Assembly (NCBI GenBank): GCA_031761405.1
Contig: JASEVX010000006.1
Span: 27,361,533-27,425,532, forward strand
Length of the DNA stretch: 64,000 nucleotides
Reading direction: 5' to 3'
Source: Serripes groenlandicus
Taxonomy: Eukaryota; Mollusca; Bivalvia; Cardiida; Cardiidae
Within the stretch, counting starts at the first letter, position 1; every line of letters begins with the position of its first letter. The notes beneath the pieces are model-generated. The model was not told the DNA's origin and did no database searches. It saw nothing but the letters and a program-made list of their open reading frames with translations. Shown here piece after piece: positions 43,601-55,216 of the stretch. The translations under genes and the position numbers were made by a program.

Positions 43601-45420
43601 TTATGTTCTTTTTTTTATCCCGGGCTCATTATTAGTCGCCGGGCAGAAGCCCGCGACTTCTATTTTAATAGGTTTTCGGAAATCACATGGGAGGGGGGAT
43701 TATTATTAGAAAGTAACACATTTAGATGTCTTGAACATATTACAATTGTGTTTGTTTAAAAACACTAAGTAATGACACATCTGAAATGAAATAAATATTC
43801 CGATGTTTTAGGTATTTACAGTTTTTTATTTTGACTCGCATTTATGTTTTGTTGTTTTATTTACGAAGACAAAACAGTCCCTATTAGCTAGACTGGTATA
43901 CTTTATTTTTACACTATATACTACATGTACTCAAAAGGCGATAACTACAAACCTTTACGTCGCAGTCTAATTTGTTTACATACGCGCACCTGCTTGAAGC
44001 GTGACTCGCGAATACCAACTGCGTAGATCAATCTCCTTTGCAGAGAGCCGTCTCTTTACACTCACTTACAAATAGTAAATCTAAGGTGATTTAAAATGTT
44101 TATTTGGTTCGAAACAAATGAAGAAAAGAACAAACCGATATAAAAACTAGTTTTAATAGAAAAAATACTTTGAACGAACACTCTCTGCCTATAAAGAGAG
44201 TTTCAAGAACGACACCTCTGCGAATAAGAAAGAATCGGGTCTTTCGTACAAAATTATTTCGTCCTTGACAATTTTAAATGTGTCATTTAATTCCCTAAAG
44301 GTATATTGCTTCCGATCTGCATATTGTTATGGATCATTGACACAAGGGCGCTCACCATAATATAATTTTAAAACATGAGTAGTTTTGTTATTTTCATTAT
44401 AAAAAAGAAAGGAAAGAATTGAAATAAATTAACATGTTGTAGGGCTCAGTTTATGTTCGAAACTAAGTTTAAATTATACAACAATTTCAATGAGATTTAA
44501 CTGTTTAGTTGATATTATATTTCGAATGTGGTCTAATTTATAAATATTGGACTACATTTCAACATTTGTTAAAGTATGATATAATTAGGATGCCAAGCTA
44601 ATATCATTTTGAGAAAAAGAGAAAACTCAGCGATTTAACCCTTAACTCATTGTTTTAAAAGTATATTGCTTCAAAGGTGTCTACTGTTGACTTTAATAGA
44701 GGAAAGGTAAAATGATGTGCTATTGCATGCAAATCCTAAATTGTCTGTTTTGTGGTTTTATTGAAAAAAAATAAAATTCAAATATTCTGACAAACATCTT
44801 GAAAAGTGTATGTGGAATTCACAAATCTTATATAATTATTCCTTAATGAAAGCACTGTATACATACTAAGACTAATTATTGGCAAGATTTCTCATTTCCA
44901 TTACTGTTTATGATCAATAATTAGTTGGTTGTGTGTCTAGTCAACCTACATTGGAATGGAGATTGATCATAAACAATGAAAGGCTTCAATTATAATTCAC
45001 TTCGTTGACAAAACAATGCAAGTTATGATACATTTTTACTTGACCCCACCCCTGATGTGCCAATATGCCCCTCAGTTGATAACTGTTTATTCAACTACTA
45101 TAATGTTAGTGTTATGCATAACTGCACTATGGCTATCCGGCGACAATGATGCATTGCATCAACTTTCTCTTGTAACACTATATTTGAGAACGCTTTAAAC
45201 CAAGGCCTGTGCACTTGTGAAATCTAATATTCAACTATATTGTTCGCTATTCACACGACAACGTGTATAAGGATTAAATATCTTACCGTCCATACATGCC
45301 CATCTACAATGCAATGTACACGGACTGGTCGTTCCTGTATTCCAAATGGATATATTGTATACACACCGCTGGACGTAACATTTGGTTGAATGTCTGAGCA
45401 TTCTTTAGGTAGGCTGGTCG
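37396..45420 (-). CDS. Fibrinogen-related domain (FReD) gene, N-terminus not found
   Basis: Four minus-strand exons, in order 45420-45287, 42990-42894, 39407-39243 and 37652-37396, join in frame to one whole fibrinogen C-terminal domain of about 216 residues. Landmarks in order: [23 protein letters not shown] (first Cys pair), [53 protein letters not shown], a [11 protein letters not shown] calcium-site-like loop, GAWWFNECH (second Cys pair) and [12 protein letters not shown]. Animal FReDs are usually secreted; in molluscs many bind microbial surfaces (established for the family). The first exon enters in mid codon, so a signal peptide and stalk would lie at higher coordinates. Confidence 0.85.
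37985..38042 (+). repeat. Interspersed repeat also at the window start
   Basis: TTCGTAAAGTTGCTCTCAAA and TGTTACCAGTTACCCAGA match bases 1-53 with few changes. Confidence 0.7.
38213..38350. repeat. 138-bp near-perfect palindrome
   Basis: Left arm TATTGGGTTTGTTACTGACC, continuing to GGTCTGT, is matched by its inverse ending at 38350. One G/C-run length change breaks it, and an inner AATAGGGGG/CCCCCTATT stem continues. Short related AGGGGG(T/C)GAGTAAA motifs lie at 37923-37960. Confidence 0.92.
38677..38975 (+). mobile_element. SINE with a well-kept tRNA-like head
   Basis: The head (38678-38750) has GGTAGCTCAGTCTGTAGCG and GTGAGTTCGAACCCCAGCTC, and the GAGC/GCTC ends can pair. The body has CGTCATTCGTCTTCCACC and the tail GCCGTGATATGCCTGAAAA with GTTAAAGCTCAATCAATCAA. 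The attached body makes it a SINE, not a free tRNA gene. Confidence 0.75.
39243..39407 (-). CDS. FReD third exon
   Basis: The minus-strand acceptor is TTTGTTCAAG and the donor GTGGGT. It completes WLGND, then codes for [39 protein letters not shown] and leaves one base over. The domain continues without a break into 37652-37396. Confidence 0.85.
39535..40830 (+). repeat. Diverged repeat in FReD intron 3, partner at 43628-44830
   Basis: Shared blocks in the same order: ATTAGTCGCC, the TTCG(C/T)AC..AAATTATTTCGT(A/C)CTTGAC region, CAATGACACAAG, and AAATCC(C/T)AAATTG with TTTTGTGGTTTTATTGA. Long indels separate the blocks. Confidence 0.6.
41470..42605 (+). mobile_element. Interspersed element with ~160-bp inner tandem repeats
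   Basis: Begins ACAAGAGCTGTCGGAGGACA and ends ACGCCGACGCCGGGGCGAGT with AGTATAGCTAGCC and TTCGAGCTAAAAA. Between are ~6 units with ACAGAGTTATGTA (41746, 41918, 42078, 42242, 42400) and TCTGTTGATGGAGGTAATGA. The same start and end are frequent in bivalve DNA (from memory), possibly a non-autonomous Helitron-like element. Its right part repeats at 55217-55978. Confidence 0.65.
42660..42745 (-). repeat. tRNA-like head, SINE remnant
   Basis: On the minus strand GCCGCGGTAGCTCAGTCGGT leads to GTTGTGGTTTCGATCTCAGG. No SINE tail is seen and the arms do not pair well. A copy lies at 56033-56118. Confidence 0.55.
42894..42990 (-). CDS. FReD second exon
   Basis: The acceptor is TTTATATCTAG and the donor GTGCGT; 97 nt, phase 0 in, one base out. 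It codes for [16 protein letters not shown] and [11 protein letters not shown]. An identical copy at 56267-56363 belongs to the repeated block beyond the gap. Confidence 0.85.
43628..44830 (+). repeat. Diverged repeat in FReD intron 2, partner at 39535-40830
   Basis: Counterpart of the entry above, in the neighbouring intron. It begins with a small hairpin (GTCGCCGGGCAG to GCCCGCGAC). A 1:1 copy lies at ~57001-58203 in the repeated block. Confidence 0.6.
45287..45420 (-). CDS. FReD first domain exon
   Basis: The acceptor is GTTTTTTAAG and the donor GTAAGA; 134 nt, entering with two bases to finish a codon. It codes for [34 protein letters not shown] and CIVDGHVWT. The turn before WT is shorter than the usual glycine-rich GGGWT form. 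An identical copy lies at 58660-58793. Confidence 0.82.
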
Positions 45421-45559
45421 CTTAAAAAACATCAACATCAACAACTATACGTATATATAAAAGAGCGGCGTTTAGGGGTGTTAATGGCATTTAATTGTAA
45501 TTAGATTTACTGCCATTTTGGCATAAAACTGGTGGGGTTACACTTCCAGTTGTTTGTCG

Positions 45560-47095
45560 GGAGGTGCATTTTCAATATATATGTTGGTATACAATGCGGA
45601 CGGTTCATTAATAAGGTATGTGTGTATATAATGAGGACAGTTCATTTACAGGTTAAATGCGTATATAATGGGGACAGTACATTAACACTGTATGTGCGTA
45701 TATAATGCGGACGGTGCATTTACAAGGTATGTGTGTATATAATGCGGATTGTGCGTTTACAAGATATATGTTTATATATTACGGATAGTGTATTTACGAT
45801 GTATGTGCGTATATAATGCGGACGGTGCATTCACAATGTATGTCCGTATATAATGCGGACGGTGCATTTACAATATATTTGTGTATATATTGCGGACGTA
45901 GCATTTACATTGTATGTGTGTATATATAACGCGGATGATGCATTTACAATATATGGGCGTTTATAGTGAAAACGTAACATTTCCAATGAATGTGTGTATA
46001 TAATGCGGACGGTGCATTTAAAAGGTATGTGTGTATATAATGGGGACGTTGCATTTGCAATATGTGTGTGCATATAATACAGACGATGCATTTACAATAT
46101 ATGTGTGTATATAATGCTGACGGTGCATTTACAAGGTACATTGTATGTGTGTATATAATGGGGACGGTGCATTTACTATATATGTGCGTACATACTACGG
46201 ACGGTGCATTTACAATGTATGTGCGTATATAATGCAAACGGTGCATTTACAATATGTGTGTGTTTATAATGCAGACGGTGCATTCGGATTGTATGTTTGT
46301 ATAATACGGATGACACATTTACAATATATGTGCGTATATAATGCGAACGTAGCATTTACAATGTATGTGTGTATATAATGCGGACGGTGCATTTACAGTG
46401 TATGTGTTTATAATGCGGACAGTGCATTTACAATGTATGTGTGTATATAATGCGGACGGTGCATTTACAGTGTATGTGTTTATAATGCGGACGAGGCATT
46501 TACTATATATGTGTGTGTATAATGCGGAGTATTTATTTACAGTGTATGTGTATATAATGTGGACGGGTCATTTAATATATATATGTGTGTATATAATGCA
46601 GAGGGTTCATTTACAATGTAAGTCTGTATATAATATGTTTGGTGCATTTACAAGGTATGTGTGTATATAATGGGGACAGTGCATTTGCAATATGTGTGTG
46701 CATATAATGCAGACGGTGCATTTTACAATATATGTGTGTATATAATGCGGACGGTGCATTTACAAGGTATGTGTGTATATAATGCGGAGGGTGTATTTAC
46801 AATATATATGCGTATGTATACGAATTATGCATTGACAATGTATGTCTGTATATACTGCGTTTGGTGCATTTACAATGTTTTTCTGTATATAATGCAGAGG
46901 TTGCATTTACAATATATATGCGTATATAATGCGGACAGTGCATTATCAATGTTTATGTGTATATATGCGGACGGTGTATTTACAATATATGTGCGTATAT
47001 AATGCGGTTGGTGCATTTATAATGTACGTGTATATATAATGTGGACGGTGCATTTACAATATATATGCGTATATAATGCGGATGGTGCATTTTTG
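45560..47095 (+). repeat. ~37-bp minisatellite, left copy
   Basis: About 40 diverged units such as GTATGTGTGTATATAATGCG plus GACGGTGCATTTACAA. Several open frames run through it on both strands because stops are rare in the unit; none is a gene. It lies upstream of the first FReD domain exon found. Confidence 0.93.
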
Positions 47096-47213
47096 GGACA
47101 ACTGTACTACCGCGGAAAAAGATGGCTAACAATAAATGATAGACGCAATTATTAAAAACTCGTTTAAACGTACACAATTGTAAAACGGTATAACACTAAA
47201 AAGTTCCTTCTTC

Positions 47214-47745
47214 CGTAGCTGAGAGAACAGATCACCCATTACGTAAGGCTCAAAATATAGATATAGTTGCTCGTCGTACTGAAATATTGGCGCACTCATT
47301 CATACCATCTGCTGTGTCACTATGGAATAATATGACTTTCGAATTAAGACTTTACAATCTCTGCCTATGTTTAAGTGCAGACTCCTCCAACTGTTTCCGA
47401 TCTCAACAGTTCCAAAATATTATTCTATTGGCGAACGCGAATTTTCAACAATTCACGATATAGACACCGCAATAACTACAGTGACCTTAAATCACATGTA
47501 TACGATAATTATCTTTCAAACAGTGATATTTGTAGTTGTGGAAATTATATTTAAGATGTGGAGCATTTTTCCTGCATATGTAATAAATTTAACCGACAAA
47601 GATTAAGATTATGTCGTGAACTTTACAAATATCACCAGCTAGGTGTTAATTTATCATTATATGGATCACAAAACCTTATTTACTTATACAATTCGATCAT
47701 CACACATTTATCAAATAAACCTGAGGTAAAGAATAGTTGTTAAAA
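47214..47745 (+). pseudogene. Dead LINE reverse-transcriptase C-terminal end
   Basis: Frameshifted pieces in + frames: RTDHPLRKAQNIDIVARR, then HSFIPSAVSLWNNM, FKCRLLQLFPISTVPKYY, and EHFSCICNKFNRQRLRLCRE with LYGSQNL. The order (IPSAV.LWN, a KYY.IGER block and a Cys/His H-x-C end) is typical of the C-terminus of non-LTR retrotransposon ORF2. At least two frameshifts. A copy lies at 60587-61118. Confidence 0.7.
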
Positions 47746-47778
47746 AGCAGACTCTACCCGTTCTTACAATTCCAGCTG

Positions 47779-47965
47779 GAAGAAGGTGGTTCAGAGGTAG
47801 AGCGTCGGCCTCTCGTACCAAAGGCCGCGGGTTCGAATCCCACGATTTTTCTACAAAAACGGCGCGAGTACTGGTTAAGTCTCCAGAAAGCAGACATCGA
47901 GCATGATTAATATAGGCTGAAAGCTTGTTTCGCAATCGATGTAAAATCAAATAAAAAAAGAATTC
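47779..47965 (+). mobile_element. tRNA-headed SINE (TCGATGT tail type)
   Basis: GGTTCAGAGGTAGAGCGTCG and GCGGGTTCGAATCCCACG head, then CGAGTACTGGTTAAGTC, GAAAGCAGACATCGAGCATG and a TTTCGCAATCGATGTAAAAT tail. Same family as 3390-3660 on the minus strand. A copy lies at 61152-61338. Confidence 0.8.
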
Positions 47966-48712
47966 CAGCTGGCATATACATGTATATCAATTTATTTTCA
48001 TTTTTCTTCTATTTTCATGAGCATTGAAGTATTCTATATATCAATTGATATTGAATACTGTAACTTTCCAAGAAATAGCAAGTTCATAAATATATAAATT
48101 TCAACACTACTATTTGATTACATGTATTAGAACTTTTGTTTCTATTTATAATATTTTTCTTTCATTTCTTCACTAATTCATCATTTTGAGCCTTTTCATG
48201 TAACTGTCAACAAAATTTAAAAACTGGACCGAAATGAATGTCTTCAAAAACATAAAAAGGCTTAAACATAAACATTTATTGTAATATAGAAGACATTTAA
48301 AATGTGTAGTTTAAATTTTAGGTAATGGCCTTTCCTAAGTTGAGAGAACTTGTGGCTAGACCCTTTTGCCTATTAAAGGTCAAATTACGCTAAATACATC
48401 CGCTGACTTGCTGATCTACTATACTATAGTCCTTAAACAAAACTTTGTTTGCGTAGAAATGAGTGTATATCATTCCCAGAATGTATTGAATATATGACAT
48501 TCAGTTTAAATGCACTGTGAATGTCTATAGGATATACTGGAAATGATTGATTTGATCACTTTTAGTATGTTGACCTTGTTTGAAAGTGAAAGCAGAGAAT
48601 GCCAAACACCGGTTTTGTCCGGGCCCGATTTGGTCCAAAATGACGGTTACCATTTTCGCCTGGTGAGTTCTTTCTTACATAATGCATGACCCCACATTTT
48701 CTTTGTATGTTT

Positions 48713-50448
48713 TAATCTAGAAGGTAACTCTTTTCAGGATATATGGGGTTCTACATGAAAACGCTTAGAAAGTGTGACAATCGAGGACTGAAACTGTCGA
48801 TTTACATGGAAACAAAGAAGGAATTGTTTTGGTGTATTGTACCTATATTATTGTTAAACTATGGTTAACATAGTTTATGTTTGTAAATATTCCATGTTAT
48901 TTTTTTAATAATAATAAACAATATGTTTAAACTAAGCTAAAAAGGGACTATCTATGTAATAATCCTTTTTAAACCTAAGACCGATGTGCTGAGTTTCGTA
49001 TCAATCCACACCTGATTTGTCGAATAGTGAGGACTATAATCAAATAGGTAATGCATGTTGTAGTTGATATGACTAAGGCTAACTTTCCTGATTATTTTAT
49101 CTCCAATCGTTCCGTTGTGAGGAATTACACGAATAATACCAATTAATGTGTATATCTAAATGTGTTTCTTATCTTCTATTATGGATTGTCCGTTTTACTT
49201 TTGTAGGTTTCAGGACCGTTCCATAGACATAGCTTAAAGCATGTACGTTGTGTTTACTATGGAACACACCACTGGTGTTATAACGATTATCCCCGTAAAA
49301 CCGGCCAAATATCAAGACCCTCCCATTCAAGTTTGCGAGCGGTGCTCTGCGAACACCAGCATGTACCTAATTATCAGACAAGTAGAAATAGATTTTGCTT
49401 TCCAGAAATTTTCTTGAAAACTTCCAAGACTAACTAGCGCACAGTGCAGTGCCAGATTCGCACGGATTCGCTGACTGATCTGGTATACACTTGTCGAAAT
49501 TGTTCTTTCGGTTGTATTTAGCAGAGCGTCGCTTACTATCCAACAGTTCGGTTGATAAAGACTTTAAAAATGGTAGTAGTGGTGCCTATCTTTCGAACTG
49601 ACTGGCTGGGGCAGGATCAATTGATATGTAGTATCGGAACTTAACCAGATAACGCCGGTTATTTACTGAAATGTGTTGAAAGAATGCGTAAACACATTTC
49701 AATCAATCGTTTTTGAAGATTGATGGTTTGAGTCGTTTATTCGAGTCGCAAGTAAATACAAAAATAACTGTACCTGTTTGTGTTATGACTGTGTTTACAC
49801 TGGAGTTCTGGTTACACAGATCTGTGTCATTACAGCACATGAAACACATAGTATGGCGTCCTTCACCTCTTTTACCAACGAAGACACCGTACAGGGAGGG
49901 ACCACATAAGATTAGTTTTTGGTTATATTTATTTGTTTTATTGGGATTTTACGCCGGTTTCAACATAACTCTACTTTTATCATGGCTGCCAATCACTTAT
50001 TCATGATCAAACCAGTACTACATGTAGGCTATGGAATGTGCATGCACATCGGCATTGTGACCCGCGACTATTGATAACCCGGACGCCCGGTTCTAAATAC
50101 TATGCTAACTCAGTGGATGCGGCGGATTAATCTTTAGTAATAGTACAATGATGTATATTTAAACCGATTATATATTGTAAGTCAGCCTTTCAAATAGATG
50201 TTAGGAGTTTTTATACAATGCCATTAAAACAATCTACTGGTTCCAATCACTTCCGGTGTTATGCCTTTATACATGAACTACGAATGTTATACAATCTTGA
50301 GACAAACCATTAGTAATTTCCTTAACTTAATCATCGAGCATGGACCTAATAGAAATCAGCACATGCACATGTATGTGTCTACAATTTAGAATGACTCATA
50401 ATTGAAAAGAATTGATTTGTTCTTTGTTTAAGTGTGTGAAGATTGCAG
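48713..50448. repeat. Left copy of indel-rich duplicated segment
   Basis: Alignable to ~62087-63859 throughout, but with many one-base insertions and deletions, unlike the identical part before it. It holds a SINE remnant (~49530-49700, partner ~62905-63080). No gene seen. Confidence 0.8.
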
Positions 50449-52190
50449 AGCATTAGAGTTAGACATTAGACAATTCCAAAACAAAAAATCGAATGTTAAT
50501 TAGACATTAGACAGTCGATAACGCAATCATAAATTAAATAGCAAATTCTAATATCGACATAGACAATTCCGATACATACATCTCAATTACAAAGATCTAA
50601 CCCAAACTCAACATTGACGATGAAGACAATACTTAATTTAAAGGAGATTGTCTAATTGTCAGTTAGACATTAGACATTCTATACAATTCCTAATCTTACT
50701 GATAATTTAAAGGTTCCCAAATTCGTCGTAGGTCACGTACAATCAAAAAAACGAATGTCTAATTGGTCAGTTAGTGACATTGACATTCGATTAGACATTC
50801 GCAAATTAAGAGATTAAGGTACCAAATTCGTCGGAGGTCATTGTACATGCAAAAAACGAATGTCTAATTGGTCAGTAGACATTAGACATTTGATTACAAA
50901 TTCGCAAATTAAGAGTTAAGGTACCAAATTGTCGGAGGTCATTGTACATGCAAAAAACGAATGTCTAATTGGTCAGTTAGATATTAGAATTCGAATAGAT
51001 ATTCGCAAATTAACGCATTTAGGTACCAAAATCATCGATGGTCATTGTGCATGCAAAAATCGAATGTGTAATTGGTCAGTTAGACATTAGACATTCGATT
51101 AGACTTCGCAAATTTACTATACTTAGGTTCCAAATCGTCAGAGATCATAGTACAATCAAAAAACGAAGTCTAATTCGTCAGTTAGACATTATATTCGATA
51201 AGACATTTGTAAATTACCAAACTTAGTTTTCAAATTCCTCGGAGGTCATTGTTTCATTTCAAAAACGAATGTCTAATTGGTCAGTTAGACATTAGACATT
51301 CGATAAGACATTCGCAACATTACAAGATCTATAATCCAAATTCGTCGGAGGTCCTCGTAATACAAAAAAACGAATGTCTAATTGGTCAGTTAGACATTAG
51401 ACATCTTCATTAAGCCATTCGCAAATTAAGGATTTAGGTACCAAATCGGAGGTAATGCACATCAAACAACTAATGTACTAATTGGTCTGTTAGACATAAG
51501 ACATTCGATTAACAATCGCTAATTAAGGATTAGTACCAAATACGTCGAGAGGTCATTGCACATTCAAAAAAACGAATGTCTAATTGGTCTGTAAGTCATT
51601 AGACATTCGATTAGACATCGCAAATTAACAAACTTATGTTAATTCCTCGGAGACATTGTACATTCAAAAACGAATGTCTAATTGGAAAGTAGACATTAGA
51701 CATTCGATTAGACATTCTGCAAATACAAATCAATAACCCAAATTCGTCGAGTTCATAGTATATTTAAAAAACGACTGTCTATTTGGATCAGTAAGACATT
51801 AGACATCGATAAGACATCGCAAATTAAGAGATAAGGTATCCAAATCGTCAGAGATCAATGTACATTAAAAAAACAATGTGTTATTGGTCTGTTAGACATT
51901 AGACATTCGATTAACATTCGCAAATTACCAATCTATAACCCAAATTCGTCGGAGGTCATTGCACATTCAAAAACGAATGTCTAATTGGTCAGTTAGACAT
52001 TAGACATTCGCAAATGAAGGGATTATAGTACAAATTAGTCGGAGGTCTTATACAATCAAAAAAACGAATGGTCTAATTTGTCATTTAGACATTAGACATT
52101 CGATTAGACATTCGCAAATTTAATAGATTTAGGTACCAAATTCGTCGAGGTTCATTGTACACGCAATAACGAATGTCTTTTTGGGTCCTT
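50449..52190 (-). repeat. ~104-bp satellite array, left arm
   Basis: About 16-17 units, many with indels, containing ACGAATGTCTAATTGGTCAG and TTAGACATTAGACATTCGAT. Orientation is the inverse of the right arm. Each unit also holds an inner hairpin between CGAATGTCTAAT and ATTAGACATTCG. Confidence 0.9.
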
Positions 52191-52545
52191 AACAACTTAA
52201 ACATATTGATAACTCGAACATATCGATATCTCGAACATACCGATAACTCGAACACACGAGATATCGAACAGTTTGAGATTTCGAAAAGTTCGAGATATCG
52301 AAAGGTTCGAGATATCGATGTGTTCGATTTGTCAATATGTACAAATTTAAAACATTCATTTTAACATGTATTCGAGATATCGATGTGTTCAAGTTTATAA
52401 ATTGACCAAAAGACATTCGTTTTTTGCGTGTTACAATGAACTCCGAAGAATTTGTTACCTCTTAATTTGCGTATCGGTATGTTCGAGATATCGATATATT
52501 CGAGTTATCAATATGTTCAAGTAATTAATTGACACAAAACGACAT
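52191..52545. repeat. Centre of the satellite palindrome
   Basis: TCGAGATATCGA-type 10-20-bp motifs, themselves palindromic. The segment ~52190-52242 is matched inverted at ~52473-52525 (TATCGGTATGTTCGAGATAT on the right). This centre differs from the ~104-bp unit on both sides. Confidence 0.8.
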
Positions 52546-55016
52546 TCGTTTTTTGCGTTAACAATACCGCTCGACGAAAGTTGGTACCTTCTTAATTTCG
52601 CATGTCTAATCGAATGTCTAATGTCTAACTGACCAATTAGACATCGTTTTTTTTAAATGTACATTGATCTTCTGATGAATTTAATACCTAAATTTCTAAA
52701 GTTGCAATGTCTAATCGAATGTCTAATGTCTACACTGACCAATAGACATTCGTTTATTGCATGTAAAATGACCGCCGACGAATTTGTTACATAAATCCCC
52801 TTAATTTGCGAAAAACTAAACGAATGTCTTATGTCTAACTGACCAATTAGACATTCGTTTATTGGTTTGTATAATGATCTCCGACGAATTGGTACCTAAA
52901 TCCCTAATTTGCGAATGTCTAATCGAATGTCTAATGTCTAACTGACCAATAAGTCATTCGTTGTTTTAATGTACATTGATCTCTGACGAATTTGGTACAT
53001 AAATCTCTTAATTTGGCGAATGTCTAATGTCTAACTGACCAATTAGACATTCGTTTTTTAAATGTAAAATGACCTCGACGAGATTTGAGTTATATATCTT
53101 GTAATTTGCGAATGTCTAATCGAATGGCTATGTCTAACTGACCATTAGACATTCGGTTTTTTGAATGTGCAATGACACTCCGATGAATTTGAAAACTAAG
53201 TCTGTTAATTTGCGAATGTCTAATCGAATGTCTAACGTCTAACTGACTCAATTAGACATTCGTCTTTTTTAATGTACTATGATCTTTGACGAATTGGAAC
53301 CTTAAGTATAGTCAATTTGCGAATGTCTAATCGAATGTCTAATGTCTAACTGACCAATTAGACATTCGTTTTTGATTGTATAATGACCTCCTACGAATTG
53401 GTACCTAAATCCCTTAATTTGCGAATGTCTAATCGAATGTCTAATGTCTAACTAACCAATTAGACATTCGTGTTTTGAATGAACAAATGACTCCGACGAA
53501 TTTGGGTTATAGATCTTGTAATTTGCGAATGTCTAATCAAATGTCTAATGTCTTACTGACCAATTAGACATTCGTATTTTGAATGTACAATGACCTCCGA
53601 CGAATTGTGGTTATAGATCTTATAATTTGCGAATGTCTATCGAATGTCTAATGTCTAACTGACCAATTAGACATTCGTGTTTTAATGTACATTGATCTCT
53701 GACGAATTTGGTACCTAAATCTCTTAATTTACGAATGTACTAATCGAATGTCTAATGTCTAACTGACCAATTAGACATTCGTGTTTTTAATGTACTATGA
53801 CCTCCGACGAATTTTGGTTATAAATCTTGTAATTTGCGAATGTCTAATCGAATGTCTAATTTCTAACTGACAGTTAGACATGTCGTTTTTTTTAATGTCA
53901 ATGACCTCCGACGAATTTGGGTTATAGATCTTGTAATTTGCGAATGTCTAATCGAATGTCTAATGTCTAACTGACCAATTAGACATTCGTTTTTTGAATG
54001 TACAATGACCTCCGACGAATTTGGGTTATAGATCTTGTAATTTGCGAATGCCTAATCGAATGTCTAATGTCTAACTGACCAATTAGACATTCGTTATTTT
54101 AATGTACAATGACCTCCGAGGAATTTGAAAACTAAGACTGTTACATTTGCGAATGTCTAATCGAATGTCTAATGTCTAACTGACCAAATTAGACATTCTT
54201 TTTTTAATGTACTATGATTCTTCTGACGAATTTGGAACCTAAGTATAGTAATTTGCGAATGTCTAATGCGAATGTCTAATGTCTAACTGACCAATTAGAC
54301 ATTCGTTTTTGCATGTACAATGACCTCCGACAAATTTGGTACCTAAATCTCTAATTTGCTGATGTCTAATCGAATGTCTAATGTCTAATGAGCAATTAGA
54401 CATGTCGTTTTTTGATGACCTAACGACGAATTTGGAACCTTAAAATCTCTCGTTATTCGCGAATGTCTATCGAATGTCTAATGTCTAACTGTACAATTAG
54501 CATTCGTTTTTTTGAATGTACAATGACCTCCGACGAATTTGGGTTATAGATCTTGTAATTTGCGAATGTCTAATCGAATGTCTAATGTCTAACTGACCAA
54601 TTAGACAATTCGTGTTTTTAATTACATTGATCTCTGACGAATTTGGTACCTAAATCTCTTAATTTACGAATGTCTAATCGAATGTAATGTCTAACTGACC
54701 AATTAGACATTCGTGTTTTTATTGTACTATGACCTACGACGAATTTTGGTTATAAATCTTGTAATTTGCGAATGTCTAATCGAATGTCTAATTTCTAACT
54801 GACCAGTTAGACATTCGTTTTTTTAATGTACAATGACCTTCGACGAATTTGGGTTATAGATCTTGTAATTTGCGAATGTCTAATCGAATGTCTAATGTCT
54901 AACTGACCAATTAGACATTCGTTTTTGAATGTACAATGACCTCCGACGAATTTGGTATAGATCTTGTAATTTGCGTAATGTCTAATCGAATGTCTAATGT
55001 CTATACTGACCAATTA
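52546..55016 (+). repeat. ~104-bp satellite array, right arm
   Basis: About 23-24 units; e.g. units at 53900 and 54004 are 104 bp apart. The unit has ATGACCTCCGACGAATTTGG, TAATTTGCGAATGTCTAATC and CTAACTGACCAATTAGACAT. It runs into the N gap. Confidence 0.92.
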
Positions 55017-55216
55017 NNNNNNNNNNNNNNNNNNNNNNNNNNNNNNNNNNNNNNNNNNNNNNNNNNNNNNNNNNNNNNNNNNNNNNNNNNNNNNNNNNNN
55101 NNNNNNNNNNNNNNNNNNNNNNNNNNNNNNNNNNNNNNNNNNNNNNNNNNNNNNNNNNNNNNNNNNNNNNNNNNNNNNNNNNNNNNNNNNNNNNNNNNNN
55201 NNNNNNNNNNNNNNNN
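55017..55216. other. Assembly gap of 200 N
   Basis: A run of exactly 200 N. The left side ends inside a ~104-bp satellite array; the right side restarts at sequence already seen at 41844. Confidence 0.99.

Larger units (their letters stand above)
41844..48712. repeat. Left copy of a ~6.87-kb identical block
   Basis: Every line I compared matches 55217-62085 at a constant offset of 13373. The block holds FReD exons 1-2, an interspersed element, a minisatellite, a dead LINE end and a SINE. The right copy begins at the first base after a 200-N gap. Confidence 0.9.

Noticed and set aside
45831..47177. Several 65-113-aa open frames on both strands (and the same at 59204-60550)
   Set aside because: They lie wholly in a ~37-bp minisatellite and overlap each other; codon content follows the repeat unit.
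50449..55016. CRISPR-like array or centromere
   Set aside because: Units are full tandem copies with no unique spacers, and the setting is animal DNA. A centromeric role cannot be judged from ~4.5 kb that includes a likely fold-back.
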